From Isoptericola cucumis (GTDB lineage Bacteria; Actinomycetota; Actinomycetes; Actinomycetales; Cellulomonadaceae): DNA of 64,000 nucleotides. Position numbers and translations under genes: made by a program. The number at the start of each line of letters is the position of its first letter. Position 1 is the stretch's first letter. Under the pieces are notes generated by a model. That model was not told the origin of the DNA. It saw only the letters and a list, made by a program, of their open reading frames with translations, and made no database searches. Of the stretch, positions 26,205 through 35,966 are shown piece after piece. The DNA is taken from contig NZ_BMDG01000015.1 of NCBI RefSeq assembly GCF_014635665.1, forward strand, positions 51,954 to 115,953, given 5' to 3'.

Positions 26205-27514
26205 ACGTGCAGTCGGACACGCCGAGGTTCGGCGTCAACTACGTGCCTCGCCAGGGCTGGTTCTACTCCTGGCTGGAGCCGGACTGGGACGAGGTCCGCC
26301 GCGACCTCGAGGCGATCGCCTCGCTCGGCCTGGACCACGTGCGGGTGTTCCCGTTCTGGCCCGTGCTGCAGCCCAACCGCACGCTCATCCGGCCCCGCGC
26401 GGTCGCCGACGTCCGGCGGGTCGTGCAGATCGCCGGCGAGGCGGGGCTGGACGCCTCGGTCGACGTCATCCAGGGGCACATGTCCAGCTACGACTTCGTG
26501 CCCGCGTGGCTCACGTCGTGGCACGCCACCAACATGTTCACCGACCCCGGGGCGCTGGCCGCGCAGGCGGGCCTCGCGCGCAGCCTGCACGACGCGCTCG
26601 CCGACCTGCCGAACTACCTGGGGCTGACGCTCGGCAACGAGGTCAACCAGTTCTCCGGCGACCCGCACCCGACCCCGATGCGGGCCACCCCCGCGGAGGC
26701 GGAGCACTGGGTGCGGACCCTGCTGGACGCCGTCCCCGCGGACGGCGACCGGCTGCGGCTGCACGCCGAGTACGACGCCGTCTGGTATCTCGACGACCAC
26801 CCGTTCCTGCCCACCCACGCCGCGCGGCTGGGCGACGTGACGGCCATCCACTCGTGGATCTTCAACGGCACCGCGCAGCGCTACGGCGGGACGTCCACGG
26901 AGAGCCTGCGGCACGGCGAGTACCTGGTGGAGCTGTCCCGGGCCTTCGCGACCGACCCGGCACGGCCGGTCTGGCTGCAGGAGATCGGCGCGCCGCTGAA
27001 CTGCCTCGACGAGGCGGACGTGCCCGCCTTCTGCGAGCAGGCCGTGCGGCACGCGGCGGACAGCCCCGCGCTGTGGGGCGTCACGTGGTGGTGCTCCCAC
27101 GACGTGCACCGCTCCCTCGCGGACTTCCCCGACCTGGAGTACTCCCTCGGCCTCTTCGACGCCGACGGGAACGTCAAGCCGATCGGCCGCGCCTTCGCGG
27201 CCGTCGCGGCGGACCTGCGCGAGCGGGCCACGGTCCCGGCGGCCCGCACCGACGCCGTCGTCGTCGAGGTCGACGCCGACGACGTGCCGCTGCGGCGCGC
27301 GGACCTCGCGCCGGGCGGCGCCGTCTTCACGGCGTGGATGGACCTGGCCCGCGACGGCCGACGGCCGACCGTCGTGACGTCGCGGACGGCGGCCTCCCCC
27401 ACCGACCTCGCCGCGCGCGGCGTCACGACCTCCCACCAGCCCGCCGCGAGCGGCGCCAGCGCATACTCCGCGGTCAGCGACGCCGAGGCGCTGGCCGTGG
27501 GCGGTGCCCCGTGA
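26201..27514 (+). CDS. GH5-type glycosidase, probable N-glycan beta-mannosidase
   Basis: 437 aa, no signal, so cytoplasmic. The (beta/alpha)8 barrel starts [27 protein letters not shown]. Likely acid/base E147 is in [10 protein letters not shown] and the nucleophile E261 in WLQEIGAP. The N-terminus resembles GH5_18 enzymes of bifidobacteria, which cleave Man-beta-1,4-GlcNAc from digested N-glycans. Next to GH38, GH3 and GH85 genes this role fits well. A different beta-mannoside or glucoside cannot be excluded. A ~65-residue tail beyond the barrel is of unknown use. Confidence 0.8.
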   Translation: MNVQSDTPRFGVNYVPRQGWFYSWLEPDWDEVRRDLEAIASLGLDHVRVFPFWPVLQPNRTLIRPRAVADVRRVVQIAGEAGLDASVDVIQGHMSSYDFVPAWLTSWHATNMFTDPGALAAQAGLARSLHDALADLPNYLGLTLGNEVNQFSGDPHPTPMRATPAEAEHWVRTLLDAVPADGDRLRLHAEYDAVWYLDDHPFLPTHAARLGDVTAIHSWIFNGTAQRYGGTSTESLRHGEYLVELSRAFATDPARPVWLQEIGAPLNCLDEADVPAFCEQAVRHAADSPALWGVTWWCSHDVHRSLADFPDLEYSLGLFDADGNVKPIGRAFAAVAADLRERATVPAARTDAVVVEVDADDVPLRRADLAPGGAVFTAWMDLARDGRRPTVVTSRTAASPTDLAARGVTTSHQPAASGASAYSAVSDAEALAVGGAP

Positions 27515-29739
27515 CGCCACGCGTGGCGGCCCTCCTCGCCGGGATGACGACCCGCGAGAAGGTGGGACAGGTCAACCAGCGGCTCCTCGGGTGGCGGGCC
27601 GTGGAACGGACCCCCGGCGGGTTCCGCGTGACCGACGAGGCGCGGGCGGAGATCGACCGCTGGGGCGGGCTCGGCGCCCTGTACGGCCTGTTCCGGGCCG
27701 ACGCGTGGTCCGGCAGGTCGTGGGCGGACGGCATCCGGCCCGAGGAGCGCGCCGAGGCGGCGCAGGTCGTGCAGGACGCGGTGGCCTCCGCCGACCGGCA
27801 CGGCGTCGGGGCGCTGCTGGTCGAGGAGGCGCCGCACGGGCACCAGGCGCTCGGCGGCACGCTGCTTCCGGTCAACCTCGCCGTGGCCGCGGGGTGGCGG
27901 CCCGAGCGGCTCGCCGACGCGGCCCGCGCCGTCGCCGCGGAGCTGGCGGCGAGCGGCGTGCACGTGGCGCTCGTCTCCGCGCTCGACGTGCTGCGCGACC
28001 CGCGCTGGGGCCGGAGCGAGGAGACGTTCGGCGAGGACCCGCTGCTCGCCGCCGAGCTCACCCGCGCGCTCGTCGAGGGCATGCAGGGCCCGGCCCGTTC
28101 CCGGGTCGGGGACGACGGCGTCGCCGTCGTGCTCAAGCACCTGGCCGCTCAGGGCGAGGCCGTGGGCGGCCGCAACGGCCAGTCCGCCCATCTGGGGCCG
28201 CACGACCTCGCCGAGCTCCACCTGCCCCCGGTCGAGGCGGGGCTGGCCGCCGGGGCGCTCGGGTTCATGGCCGCCTACAACGACATCGACGGCGTGCCGT
28301 GCTGCGCCAGCCCCGAGCTCCTGACGACGTACCTGCGGCGCGAGCGCGGCTTCGACGGTGTCGTCATGGCGGACGGCCACGCCGTGGACCGTCTGGAGGG
28401 CATGACCGGCAGCCTGCCGGCGGCGGCCCGCGCGGCGCTCCTGGCGGGGGTCGACCTGTCGCTGTGGGACACGGCCTACACGACGCTCGCCGACCTGGCC
28501 GCGGACGACGCCGAGGTCGCGGGGGCGCTCGACGTCGCCGCGGGCCGCGTCCTCGCGCTGAAGGAACGGCTCGGCCTGCTGGGCGAGGCGGGCGTCCCCG
28601 TCGCCCTCGACGCCGGGCGCTCCGTGGTGCGCCTCGAGCGGGCCCGCGAGGACGCCGCTGCGGCGTCGCAGCGGCTGGCCGCCGACTCGCTCGTCCTGCT
28701 CAGCAACCGCGGCGCGCTGCCGTGGCGCGCCGACCTGCGCCGCGTCGCCGTCGTGGGCCCGTGGGCGCACGACGTCCCCGCCCTCCTCGGCGACTACGTC
28801 CCGCCGCTTCCCGCCGGCTCCGCCGCGAGCATCGCGGACGCGCTGCGCGCCGCGCTTCCCGACGCCGAGCTCACGGTCGCGGAGGCCCTGGCCGGGCCGG
28901 ACGACCACGCCGGCGCGGGGGGCCGGGTGGAGGCGTCGACGATCCGCGACGCCGATGCCGTCGTGGTCGTGGTCGGCGGCACCAGCCACCGGTCCTACGA
29001 CGACGCGTTCGCCGACAACGGCGCCATCGCCGGGCGGGCCGGCCAGGCCACGGGCGGCGAGGGCGTCGACCTCGCCGACGTCTCGCTCCCGGCCGGCCAG
29101 GACGAGCTCGTCCGCGCGGTGCGGGACGCCACCGACGCCCCGCTGGTCGCGGTCGTGGTCTCCGGGCGCCCGCACGTCCTGACCGACGTCCTGGAGGTCG
29201 CCGACGCCGTGCTGTGGGCCGGCTACCCCGGCCCGTGGGGCGGTGAGGCGGTGGCCGACGTCCTCACGGGCCGCGCCGAGCCCACCGGCCACCTGCCGAT
29301 GACCCTCCCTCGGCACCCCGGCGTCGTCCCCGTGCGCCACAACGACCGGCAGACGGCCCAGGACGTCTATCGCGACGTCCCCGACCCGGTGCTCCTGCCG
29401 TTCGGGCACGGGCTGCGCTACCGGGACGTCGCCGTCACCGGCCTCGAGGCGGTCCCCGGGGCGCACGGGGTGCGCGTCACCGCCACGGTGACCAGCCGTG
29501 ACGACGAGCCCGCCGACGCCCTGGTCCGCGTCCTGGCGCACCGGACGGGCGGCACGCGCGCGCCCCGGCTGCGCGAGCTCGTCGCGTTCGGCCGCGTGGA
29601 CGTCGCCCCCGGCGCCACCGCCGACATCACGTGGGACGTCCCCGCCGCGCGCGTCTTCGCGGACCCGGCGTCGTCCCTGTGCACGACGGAGCTGCACGTC
29701 GACGGGCTGACCCGGACGGTGCGCCCGCACGTTCCCTGA
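27511..29739 (+). CDS. GH3 beta-glycosidase
   Basis: 742 aa, cytoplasmic. Domain 1 has [51 protein letters not shown]-like [10 protein letters not shown] and the nucleophile D288 in [10 protein letters not shown]. The second domain has the usual [12 protein letters not shown], and a fibronectin-like C-terminal domain completes the three-domain GH3 layout. GTG start overlaps the GH5 stop (GTGA). Substrate unknown; in this locus beta-GlcNAc or beta-glucosyl release is plausible, but it lacks the KH(F/I)PGHG motif of classical NagZ-type enzymes. Confidence 0.85.
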   Translation: MTPRVAALLAGMTTREKVGQVNQRLLGWRAVERTPGGFRVTDEARAEIDRWGGLGALYGLFRADAWSGRSWADGIRPEERAEAAQVVQDAVASADRHGVGALLVEEAPHGHQALGGTLLPVNLAVAAGWRPERLADAARAVAAELAASGVHVALVSALDVLRDPRWGRSEETFGEDPLLAAELTRALVEGMQGPARSRVGDDGVAVVLKHLAAQGEAVGGRNGQSAHLGPHDLAELHLPPVEAGLAAGALGFMAAYNDIDGVPCCASPELLTTYLRRERGFDGVVMADGHAVDRLEGMTGSLPAAARAALLAGVDLSLWDTAYTTLADLAADDAEVAGALDVAAGRVLALKERLGLLGEAGVPVALDAGRSVVRLERAREDAAAASQRLAADSLVLLSNRGALPWRADLRRVAVVGPWAHDVPALLGDYVPPLPAGSAASIADALRAALPDAELTVAEALAGPDDHAGAGGRVEASTIRDADAVVVVVGGTSHRSYDDAFADNGAIAGRAGQATGGEGVDLADVSLPAGQDELVRAVRDATDAPLVAVVVSGRPHVLTDVLEVADAVLWAGYPGPWGGEAVADVLTGRAEPTGHLPMTLPRHPGVVPVRHNDRQTAQDVYRDVPDPVLLPFGHGLRYRDVAVTGLEAVPGAHGVRVTATVTSRDDEPADALVRVLAHRTGGTRAPRLRELVAFGRVDVAPGATADITWDVPAARVFADPASSLCTTELHVDGLTRTVRPHVP

Positions 29740-29783
29740 CCCGGCTGCCGCCGGCGACCATCACTCACGAAGGAGAGAGACGT

Positions 29784-32468
29784 ATGGCCAGGCCACGACC
29801 ATCCCGCCGCGCCCCCGGGGCGCGCGCCGGCACGACGCTCGCCGCCGCCCTCGCGGTCACCCTCGCCGGGGCGGGGGCGGCCGCCGCGAGCGACACCCTC
29901 CCGTGGGAGGGCGACAGCGCGAAGGGCGCGAACCAGCCCGCCCAGCACGGGTACAACCCGGACGCGCTGCTGGCCTGGGACCCGGCCACCGACCCCGGGG
30001 CCGAGCTGCTGCGGGCCCGCGTTCCGTTGCAGGAGCGCGCGGACGCCGACCCCTCCACCCAGCGCGACCCGTCCCTCCCTGCCGAGACGCAGGCGCTCAC
30101 GCTGGCCGGCGACTACGGCAACGCGTTCTTCGAGTCGCACCCGTACACGAACGAGTTCAGCCAGCACCTGTTCAGCTTCTGGCAGTACACGGACGTCTAC
30201 GCCTCCTGGCACGGGATGGCGTCGGGCGGCGTGCCGGAGGAGCTGTACGACCCCGAGGCGGAGTGGACCCAGCGCTGGTTCGAGTTCGGCGCGGTGAACC
30301 TGCCCAACCCGGGCTACACGAACGCGGCGCACCGCAACGGCGTCCGCTCCCTGGGCGGCATCTTCTTCTCCGACAACGACCGCGGCTCCCAGGACTACCG
30401 CGAGCTGCTGGTGCGCGACGAGGACGGCGAGTTCCCCGCCGCGCGCAAGCTCGCCGAGGTCGCCGAGTACTTCGGCTTCGACGGGTACTTCGTCAACCAG
30501 GAGCAGAGCAAGGTCGCCGCCGAGGACGTCGCCGTCTACCAGGACTTCCTCGCCCAGCTGCGCGCGGAGGGCCTGTACGTCCAGTGGTACGACTCCGTGG
30601 ACGCGGACACGGGCGACAAGCTGTACGAGAACGAGTTCACGCCCCGCAACAGCCCGTTCGTGCGCGACGCGGACAAGGGCGACCTGGCCGACTCGATCTT
30701 CCTCAACTACTGGTGGGACCACGACAAGCTCACGGCCTCGGCCGAGCACGCCCGGTCGCTGGGCCTGGACCCGCGCGAGACCGTCTTCGCGGGCGTCGAG
30801 GCGGGCATGTACCAGTTCGACCAGCCGTACGACCTGCAGGACAACCTCGGCGCGGACGGCGCGCCGATGAACGCGGTCGCGACGCTCGGCGCCGACTTCG
30901 TGCACGCCGACTTCGCCGACAAGACCGACGACGCCGCGCAGGCGCAGGTCTTCGACCGCGAGCGCCGGTGGTGGACCGGCTCGCCCACGGGCACGGACGC
31001 CACGGCCCCCGCCGACGGCGAGTGGCAGGGCATGTCGTCCTACGTCGCCGAGCGCACCGCGATCACGGGCACCACCTTCGCGACGAGCTTCAACACCGGC
31101 CACGGCCTCGGCTACTGGCACGACGGCGAGCTCTCCTCCGACGCGGAGTGGGGCAACATCGGGGTGCAGGACCTGCCGGTCACGTGGCAGTGGTGGACGG
31201 AGGCGGCCGGCGACGAGGACCCGCTGCAGGCTGACTACGACTACGGCCCCGACTACGCCGCCGCCGACCGGTTCGGCTACGAGAAGCTCGGCGCGTACGA
31301 GGGCGGCAGCTCGCTGGCCGTCTCGGGCGACCTGGCCTCCGACAACCTCGTGCGCCTGTTCAAGTCGGACCTCGACGTCACCGGCGGCACCAGCGTCGAG
31401 CTCACGTACGCGAAGCCGGCGGACGACGACACGCAGCTCACGCTCGCGCTCGTGCTCGCCTCCGACCCGGACGAGGTCGTCGAGGTCCCGGTCGAGGGGT
31501 CCGGCGCCGCGACCGGCGGCTGGCGCACCGTGCAGGTCGACCTCTCGCAGTACGCGGGCGAGACGATCTCGACGCTCGGCCTCGGGGTGCGCGCGGGCGA
31601 CCAGCCCGTCGAGGACTACCAGGTCAACGTCGGGAAGATCGCCGTGACCGACGGCGTCGACCGGACGCCGGAGCGCCCGCGCGGCTTCGTGATCGACCGC
31701 GCGCTCCCGTCGTCCGACGAGCTGTTCCTGCGGTGGGACCTCGACGACTACGACGACGTCGCCCGCTACGACGTCTACGCCGACGGCGAGTACCTGGGTG
31801 GCGTGTACGACGACGTCCTGTACGCCAAGCACTTCACCGGCACGCGCGGCACGCTCGAGCTGGTCGCGGTGGGTCACGACGGCAGCGAGAGCGCGCCGGC
31901 GACGGTGCGGTACGACCTCACCCGGGGTCCGGGCGACGTCACCGCGACGGCGGGGAAGGACGGTTCGGTGACCGTGTCGTGGGACGAGCCCGCCCGCTCG
32001 CGCACGGTCGTCACGGTCGCGGCCGACGACGCCGGCAACGACGGGTACGCCCGGCGCACGGCCGTGCGGCCCGGGGCGACCGAGGCGACGTTCGACGGTG
32101 CGCCCACGGGCGGCGGCGACCTCGTCGCCACGGTGAGCCCGGCGGCCGGCACCCCGGTGTCGGCGACGGCCGAGCTCGCCGACACCGAGGTGGCGCCGTA
32201 CCCCGCCTCGGCGGCCACGCTGGACGGCACGTCCCTGAGGCTCACCCGTCCGGCGCTGGCGGACTGGCACACCCTCACCGTGACGGAGGACGGCGAGCCG
32301 GTCTCGTTCGACACCACCTACGACCAGGGTGAGCGGCCGCAGATGATCCGTGGCCGCACGACGCTGGCCGCCCTGGACGTGACGCTGGCGTCCGGCGACA
32401 GCCGCGTGGTCGCGGTGCTCGAGGACTACGCGGGCAACCAGGCCCGCACGGTGCTGCGCGCCGGCTGA
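29784..32468 (+). CDS. Secreted GH85 endo-beta-N-acetylglucosaminidase
   Basis: 894 aa with an N-terminal signal peptide (RAGTTLAAALAVTLAGAGAAAAS). The GH85 domain begins around residue 95; the paired catalytic residues N238 and E240 occur in FDGYFVNQEQ, with the family's FWQYTDVYASWHG before it and NYWWDHDKL after. Beta-sandwich modules follow from ~490, including fibronectin-like parts. It cuts the GlcNAc-GlcNAc core of N-glycans, releasing high-mannose glycans from proteins outside the cell. No sortase or membrane anchor is visible. AAGGAGAG precedes the ATG. Confidence 0.9.
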   Translation: MARPRPSRRAPGARAGTTLAAALAVTLAGAGAAAASDTLPWEGDSAKGANQPAQHGYNPDALLAWDPATDPGAELLRARVPLQERADADPSTQRDPSLPAETQALTLAGDYGNAFFESHPYTNEFSQHLFSFWQYTDVYASWHGMASGGVPEELYDPEAEWTQRWFEFGAVNLPNPGYTNAAHRNGVRSLGGIFFSDNDRGSQDYRELLVRDEDGEFPAARKLAEVAEYFGFDGYFVNQEQSKVAAEDVAVYQDFLAQLRAEGLYVQWYDSVDADTGDKLYENEFTPRNSPFVRDADKGDLADSIFLNYWWDHDKLTASAEHARSLGLDPRETVFAGVEAGMYQFDQPYDLQDNLGADGAPMNAVATLGADFVHADFADKTDDAAQAQVFDRERRWWTGSPTGTDATAPADGEWQGMSSYVAERTAITGTTFATSFNTGHGLGYWHDGELSSDAEWGNIGVQDLPVTWQWWTEAAGDEDPLQADYDYGPDYAAADRFGYEKLGAYEGGSSLAVSGDLASDNLVRLFKSDLDVTGGTSVELTYAKPADDDTQLTLALVLASDPDEVVEVPVEGSGAATGGWRTVQVDLSQYAGETISTLGLGVRAGDQPVEDYQVNVGKIAVTDGVDRTPERPRGFVIDRALPSSDELFLRWDLDDYDDVARYDVYADGEYLGGVYDDVLYAKHFTGTRGTLELVAVGHDGSESAPATVRYDLTRGPGDVTATAGKDGSVTVSWDEPARSRTVVTVAADDAGNDGYARRTAVRPGATEATFDGAPTGGGDLVATVSPAAGTPVSATAELADTEVAPYPASAATLDGTSLRLTRPALADWHTLTVTEDGEPVSFDTTYDQGERPQMIRGRTTLAALDVTLASGDSRVVAVLEDYAGNQARTVLRAG

Positions 32469-32501
32469 CGGTCCGCGTGCACGGTCCGCACCCACGGTGC
32501 G

Positions 32502-32538
32502 CGACGCGGGGGCGGGACGGAGTCCTGCCCCCGCGTCG
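32502..32538. terminator. Terminator between GH85 and menD
   Basis: CGACGCGGGGGCGGGA pairs with TCCTGCCCCCGCGTCG (16 bp with one G-T pair, 5-base loop). It lies between convergent genes and closes the glycan operon and, from the other strand, the menC-menD operon. Confidence 0.8.
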
Positions 32539-32550
32539 TGTCGTCCCGGT

Positions 32551-32598
32551 CAGGTCACAGGTCAGGTCACAGGGCAGGTCACAGGGCAGGTCACAGGG
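32551..32598. repeat. Four tandem 12-bp repeats at the 3' end of menD
   Basis: CAGGTCACAGGG-type units occur four times in a row, with one variant base in the first (CAGGTCACAGGT). The menD stop codon (TCA on the plus strand, 32591-32593) lies in the last unit, and each upstream unit carries another in-frame TGA on the minus strand, so the end of translation is preserved whichever unit is lost. Confidence 0.9.
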
Positions 32599-34426
32599 CA
32601 GCGCGCACCGCGGCGGCGACCCGGCCGGCGAGGTCGCGCGTCTCGGCGAGCCGGTCGGCGCGCGGCACGCGCACCTCGATCACCTGCACCCCGCGCGAGG
32701 GCGCCTGCAGCGCGTGCCGCAGCGAGCCGACATCGCCCACCAGCTGGTGGTCGACGCCGTAGCCGGCGCACAGCTGCGCGAGGGTGGCGCCGTGCGGCGT
32801 GCCGAAGACCCGCTCGAAGGTGCTCGCCCCGGCCGGCGAGGCCGCGGCCAGCTCGCCGTGCTCCAGCGTCGCGAAGATCGACCCGCCGTCGTCGTTCACG
32901 ACGACGATCTCCAGGTCCACGGACGGCTCGTCGGGTCCGCGCAGCAGCCCGCCGACGTCGTGCAGGAAGGTGAGGTCGCCGACGAGCGCCCGCGTGCGCC
33001 GGCCGAGGCGGGCCGCGGAGTGCGCGACGCCCAACGCGGTCGACACGGTGCCGTCGATGCCGGCCAGGCCCCGGTTCGCGACGACGTCGGGCAGGTCGCC
33101 GGCCTGCGGGTGGTCGAGCCCGAGCACCAGGTCCAGGTCGCGCACGGGGTTGGAGGAGCCCACGACCAGGAGGTCGTTCGGGCCGAGCACGGAGGCCACG
33201 GCGCGCGCCACGGCCAGCGGTGCGTGCGCGGCGTCGACGAGCTCGCCCGCGACGGCGTCGTCGGCCGTGGCCTCGTCGACGACGGCCGCCGCGGCCCGGC
33301 CGGCGGCACGCCAGCGGGCGAGGAACTCCCCGGGCCCGCCGCCCGGGGAGCCCTCGTGCGGCGCCGGCGCGGACCAGCTCTCGGCCAGGGACGTCACGAC
33401 CCGCTCGGCGTGGCGCGCGGCGTCCGGCCACGGCCCCCCGCCGGGCGCGACGACGGTCACCGTGACGTCGGGCCGGCCGAGCAGGCGCTGCACCGGCCGC
33501 GACAGCGTCGGCCGGCCGAGGACGACGACCTGCTCGACGTCGCGGGTCAGCTCGTCGACCGCCAGCACGCAGCGGTAGGCCGCGACCGCGTTCGGGCCGC
33601 CGCAGGCGCCGGACGACGGTTCGGCGAGCAGCGGCCAGCCCTGCGCCTCGGCGATCGTGCGGGCGCCGGGGCCGGCGCCGTCGCCCGCGACGACGAGCGT
33701 CCGGGCCGGGTCGCCGCCCAGGGCGGGGTCGGCGCCCGGCCCGGGGGCGGGCGGGACCACGACGGTGCGCCGGAACCCGTCGGGCCACGTCTCCTGCGGC
33801 GGCGGCGGCTCGAGCACGGCGGCCGGGTGCAGCGGGTCGCGGAACGCGAGGTTCACGTGCACGGGGCCGGGGTGGCGGTCGCGCAGCCCCTGCGCGGCGG
33901 CGAGCGCCCGGCCGGTCGTGGCGAGCAGGTCGCGCAGCTCACCCTCGCGCCCGTCGGGGGCGGGCACGTCGACGGCGTACCGCACCGCCGGGCCGAAGAT
34001 CCCCACCTGGTCGGTGGTCTGGGAGGCGCCGGTGCCGCGCAGCTCGTGCGGGCGGTCGGCGGTGAGCAGCACCAGCGGCACGCCGGCGTGGTGGGCCTCG
34101 AGCACCGCCGGGTGCAGGTTCGCGACGGCGGTGCCGGAGGTCGTGACGACGGCGACGGGCCGCGGCAGGTGGACCGGGCCGTCGCCCGGGCCGCCGTCGA
34201 CCGGCTCGCTCGCGCGGGCCAGGCCGAGCGCGAGGAACCCTGCCGACCGCTCGTCGACGCGCACGTGGAGGGTGAGGCGCCCCGCGTCCGCGGCCTCGGC
34301 CAGCGCGTACGCGAGCGGGGCGGAGCGGGAGCCGGGGGCGAGCACGACGTCGCGCACGCCCCGCCCGGCGAGGTCGACGACGAGCGCCCGCGCCGCCGCG
34401 ACCGACGGCGGCACCCCGGCGCTCAT
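32591..34426 (-). CDS. menD: 2-succinyl-5-enolpyruvyl-6-hydroxy-3-cyclohexene-1-carboxylate synthase
   Basis: 611 aa, thiamine-diphosphate enzyme that joins isochorismate and 2-oxoglutarate. Motifs are VVLAPGSRSAPLAYAL, the activating glutamate in RVDERSAGFLALGLA, TSGTAVANLHPAV, the ThDP/Mg region GDLTFLHDVGGLL and VNDDGGSIFATLE. The ATG at 34426 overlaps the menC stop (ATGA). The stop lies in a short tandem repeat. Confidence 0.95.
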   Translation of the reverse strand: MSAGVPPSVAAARALVVDLAGRGVRDVVLAPGSRSAPLAYALAEAADAGRLTLHVRVDERSAGFLALGLARASEPVDGGPGDGPVHLPRPVAVVTTSGTAVANLHPAVLEAHHAGVPLVLLTADRPHELRGTGASQTTDQVGIFGPAVRYAVDVPAPDGREGELRDLLATTGRALAAAQGLRDRHPGPVHVNLAFRDPLHPAAVLEPPPPQETWPDGFRRTVVVPPAPGPGADPALGGDPARTLVVAGDGAGPGARTIAEAQGWPLLAEPSSGACGGPNAVAAYRCVLAVDELTRDVEQVVVLGRPTLSRPVQRLLGRPDVTVTVVAPGGGPWPDAARHAERVVTSLAESWSAPAPHEGSPGGGPGEFLARWRAAGRAAAAVVDEATADDAVAGELVDAAHAPLAVARAVASVLGPNDLLVVGSSNPVRDLDLVLGLDHPQAGDLPDVVANRGLAGIDGTVSTALGVAHSAARLGRRTRALVGDLTFLHDVGGLLRGPDEPSVDLEIVVVNDDGGSIFATLEHGELAAASPAGASTFERVFGTPHGATLAQLCAGYGVDHQLVGDVGSLRHALQAPSRGVQVIEVRVPRADRLAETRDLAGRVAAAVRAAL

Positions 34427-35457
34427 GCGGGCACCTGCGCCAGCAGCGCCGTCAGCCGCCCGTGCCGGGCGAGCCACCGGTCCCGGGTCCCCTCGTCGGG
34501 GGCGGCGGCGGCGCACGCCTCGGCGTCGGGCTCCCGGCGGCGCACGTCGAGGGCACCGTCGGTGGGCAGCAGCGGGTCGGCGACGACGTCGCGCTCCAGG
34601 AGCTGGGCCGTCGCCAGGCCGCACGCGTACGGCAGGTCGGGCAGGGCGGCGGCCAGCGCGACGCCGGCGGCGAGCCCCACGGACGACTCCAGCGCCGACG
34701 ACACCACCACGGGCAGCCCCACCTGCTCGGCGAGCTCGAGGCACGCGCGCACGCCGCCGAGGGGCTGCACCTTGAGCACGACGACGTCGGCGGCGTCCTC
34801 GCGCACCACCCGCAGCGGGTCGGCGGCACGCCGGATGGACTCGTCGGCGGCCACGGGCACGGCCACGGACAGCCCGCGGCGCACGGCGGCCAGCTCGGCG
34901 ACGGTCGCGCACGGCTGCTCGACGTACTCCAGCCCGCGCGCCTCGGCGTCCAGCACGGGGATGCGGGCCAGTGCCTCGGTGAGCGTCCACGCCCCGTTGG
35001 CGTCCACCCGGACCGCGCCGGTGCCCGGCCCGTACAGCTCGTCGAACGCCGCCCGCACCGCCGCGACCCGCTCCGCCTCGGCGGCCAGCGGCTCGACCTC
35101 GCCCGGTCGTCCCTGGCGCGCGGGCCCGCGCTGGGCCACCTTGACCTTGGCGGTGCGGCAGCCCCCGGAGCGGAGGACGATCTCGCGCGCCCGCTGCGGA
35201 CCGACCGCGGGCACGGTCACGTTGACGGGCACCCGCTCGCGCACCGGGTCGGGGAACCCGACGTCCGCCGCCTCCCGGGCCGCGCGGAGCCAGGTCACCG
35301 ACTCCGCGTCGTCGTAGTCCCAGAACGGCGAGAGCTCGCCCCAGCCCGCGTCGCCCCGCAGCAGGACGCCGTCGCGGACGTCGAGGCCGCGGAAGCGCGA
35401 GCGCAGCGGGGTCGACCAGACCAGGGGTGCGAGCATCGAGGGCTGCGGTGACGACAC
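34423..35457 (-). CDS. menC: o-Succinylbenzoate synthase
   Basis: 344 aa, enolase superfamily. Catalytic lysines are in AKVKVAQ and VVLKVQPLGG; metal ligands are the acids in VRVDANGAW, YVEQPC and VAADES. It dehydrates SHCHC to o-succinylbenzoate. GTG start at 35457; an ATG seven codons later (MLAPLVWS) is a possible alternative. It is translationally coupled to menD. Confidence 0.94.
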   Translation of the reverse strand: MSSPQPSMLAPLVWSTPLRSRFRGLDVRDGVLLRGDAGWGELSPFWDYDDAESVTWLRAAREAADVGFPDPVRERVPVNVTVPAVGPQRAREIVLRSGGCRTAKVKVAQRGPARQGRPGEVEPLAAEAERVAAVRAAFDELYGPGTGAVRVDANGAWTLTEALARIPVLDAEARGLEYVEQPCATVAELAAVRRGLSVAVPVAADESIRRAADPLRVVREDAADVVVLKVQPLGGVRACLELAEQVGLPVVVSSALESSVGLAAGVALAAALPDLPYACGLATAQLLERDVVADPLLPTDGALDVRRREPDAEACAAAAPDEGTRDRWLARHGRLTALLAQVPA

Positions 35458-35482
35458 GCCCTCAGCCTAGGCCGCGCCCGGG

Positions 35483-35712
35483 TCAGATCGTGGAGACGCC
35501 GTCGCCGATCATCTTGGCGCCGATGACCAGCAGCAGGACCGCCATGATCACGGCGTTGTTCTGCCCCGGCGCCCTGACCGCCCGGCGAGGAAGGCGGCCG
35601 CGTCGGCCTTCGCACGCCGGCTGACGACCATGAGCACCACCGCCACGATCGGCAGCGGGCTGATGAGCACGCCCACCGCGACGGGCAGCGACTGGCCGAC
35701 TGCTGCACCCAT
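35483..35712 (-). pseudogene. Internally deleted GAP-family (Sap-type) transporter remnant
   Basis: The first ~44 codons (MGAAVGQSLPVAVGVLISPL, then PIVAVVLMVVSRRAKADAAAFLAG) match the start of GAP/LysE-like membrane proteins, and the last ~27 codons in another frame (QNNAVIMAVLLLVIGAKMIGDGVSTI) match their end. About 150 residues between them are missing and the frame shifts at the junction (~35580). This is a decayed gene held as a 230-base remnant. Confidence 0.75.
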
Positions 35713-35774
35713 GCGCCGCTCCTCCACCCTCGGGTACCGGCCGCGCTCGGGCCGCCGGCTCAGAGCATTCTCTT

Positions 35775-35807
35775 GTCGACTGAGTCGGCGGTTCCGCTTC
35801 AGTCGAC
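35775..35807 (-). repeat. Mini stop-codon-anchored hairpin, copy C
   Basis: On the minus strand GTCGACTGA (with the stop codon of the 55-residue gene) pairs perfectly with TCAGTCGAC around a 15-base centre AGCGGAACCGCCGAC. The centre matches the 3' end of the 89-bp repeats (GCGGAACCGC then GACTCAG). It looks like a shortened member of that family and may also act as a terminator. Confidence 0.6.
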
Positions 35808-35966
35808 GAACTCGGTGAGGTCCGGCTCGTACGCGAGCGGGCTGGGCGCCGGCCGGCCGCCGAGGCGCTGGGCGGCGCGGCGGACCGTCTCCGCGTCGTA
35901 CACGAAGATCTCGTGCGCGACGTCCTCCGGGTCCACCACCTCGTCGCCGGCTGCTGGCGTGGTCAT
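35799..35966 (-). CDS. Small conserved-looking hypothetical protein
   Basis: 55 aa, MTTPAAGDEVVDPEDVAHEI and onward, ending ...SPLAYEPDLTEFVD. Soluble, acidic, no signal or membrane segment. The ATG at 35966 is chosen because the composition before it is non-coding-like; a longer frame exists to 36116. It is not recognised. Its stop codon is part of the hairpin at 35775-35807. Confidence 0.5.
   Translation of the reverse strand: MTTPAAGDEVVDPEDVAHEIFVYDAETVRRAAQRLGGRPAPSPLAYEPDLTEFVD

Noticed and set aside
18699..32468. Glycan locus first considered a plant cell-wall (xylan or cellulose) cluster because of GH3 and GH5.
   Set aside because: GH38 and GH85 are specific for N-glycan type substrates, and no xylanase, cellulase or carbohydrate-binding module for plant walls is present.
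32551..32598. Repeat block looked at as a CRISPR array.
   Set aside because: Units are 12 bp and contiguous with no spacers; no cas gene is in the window.
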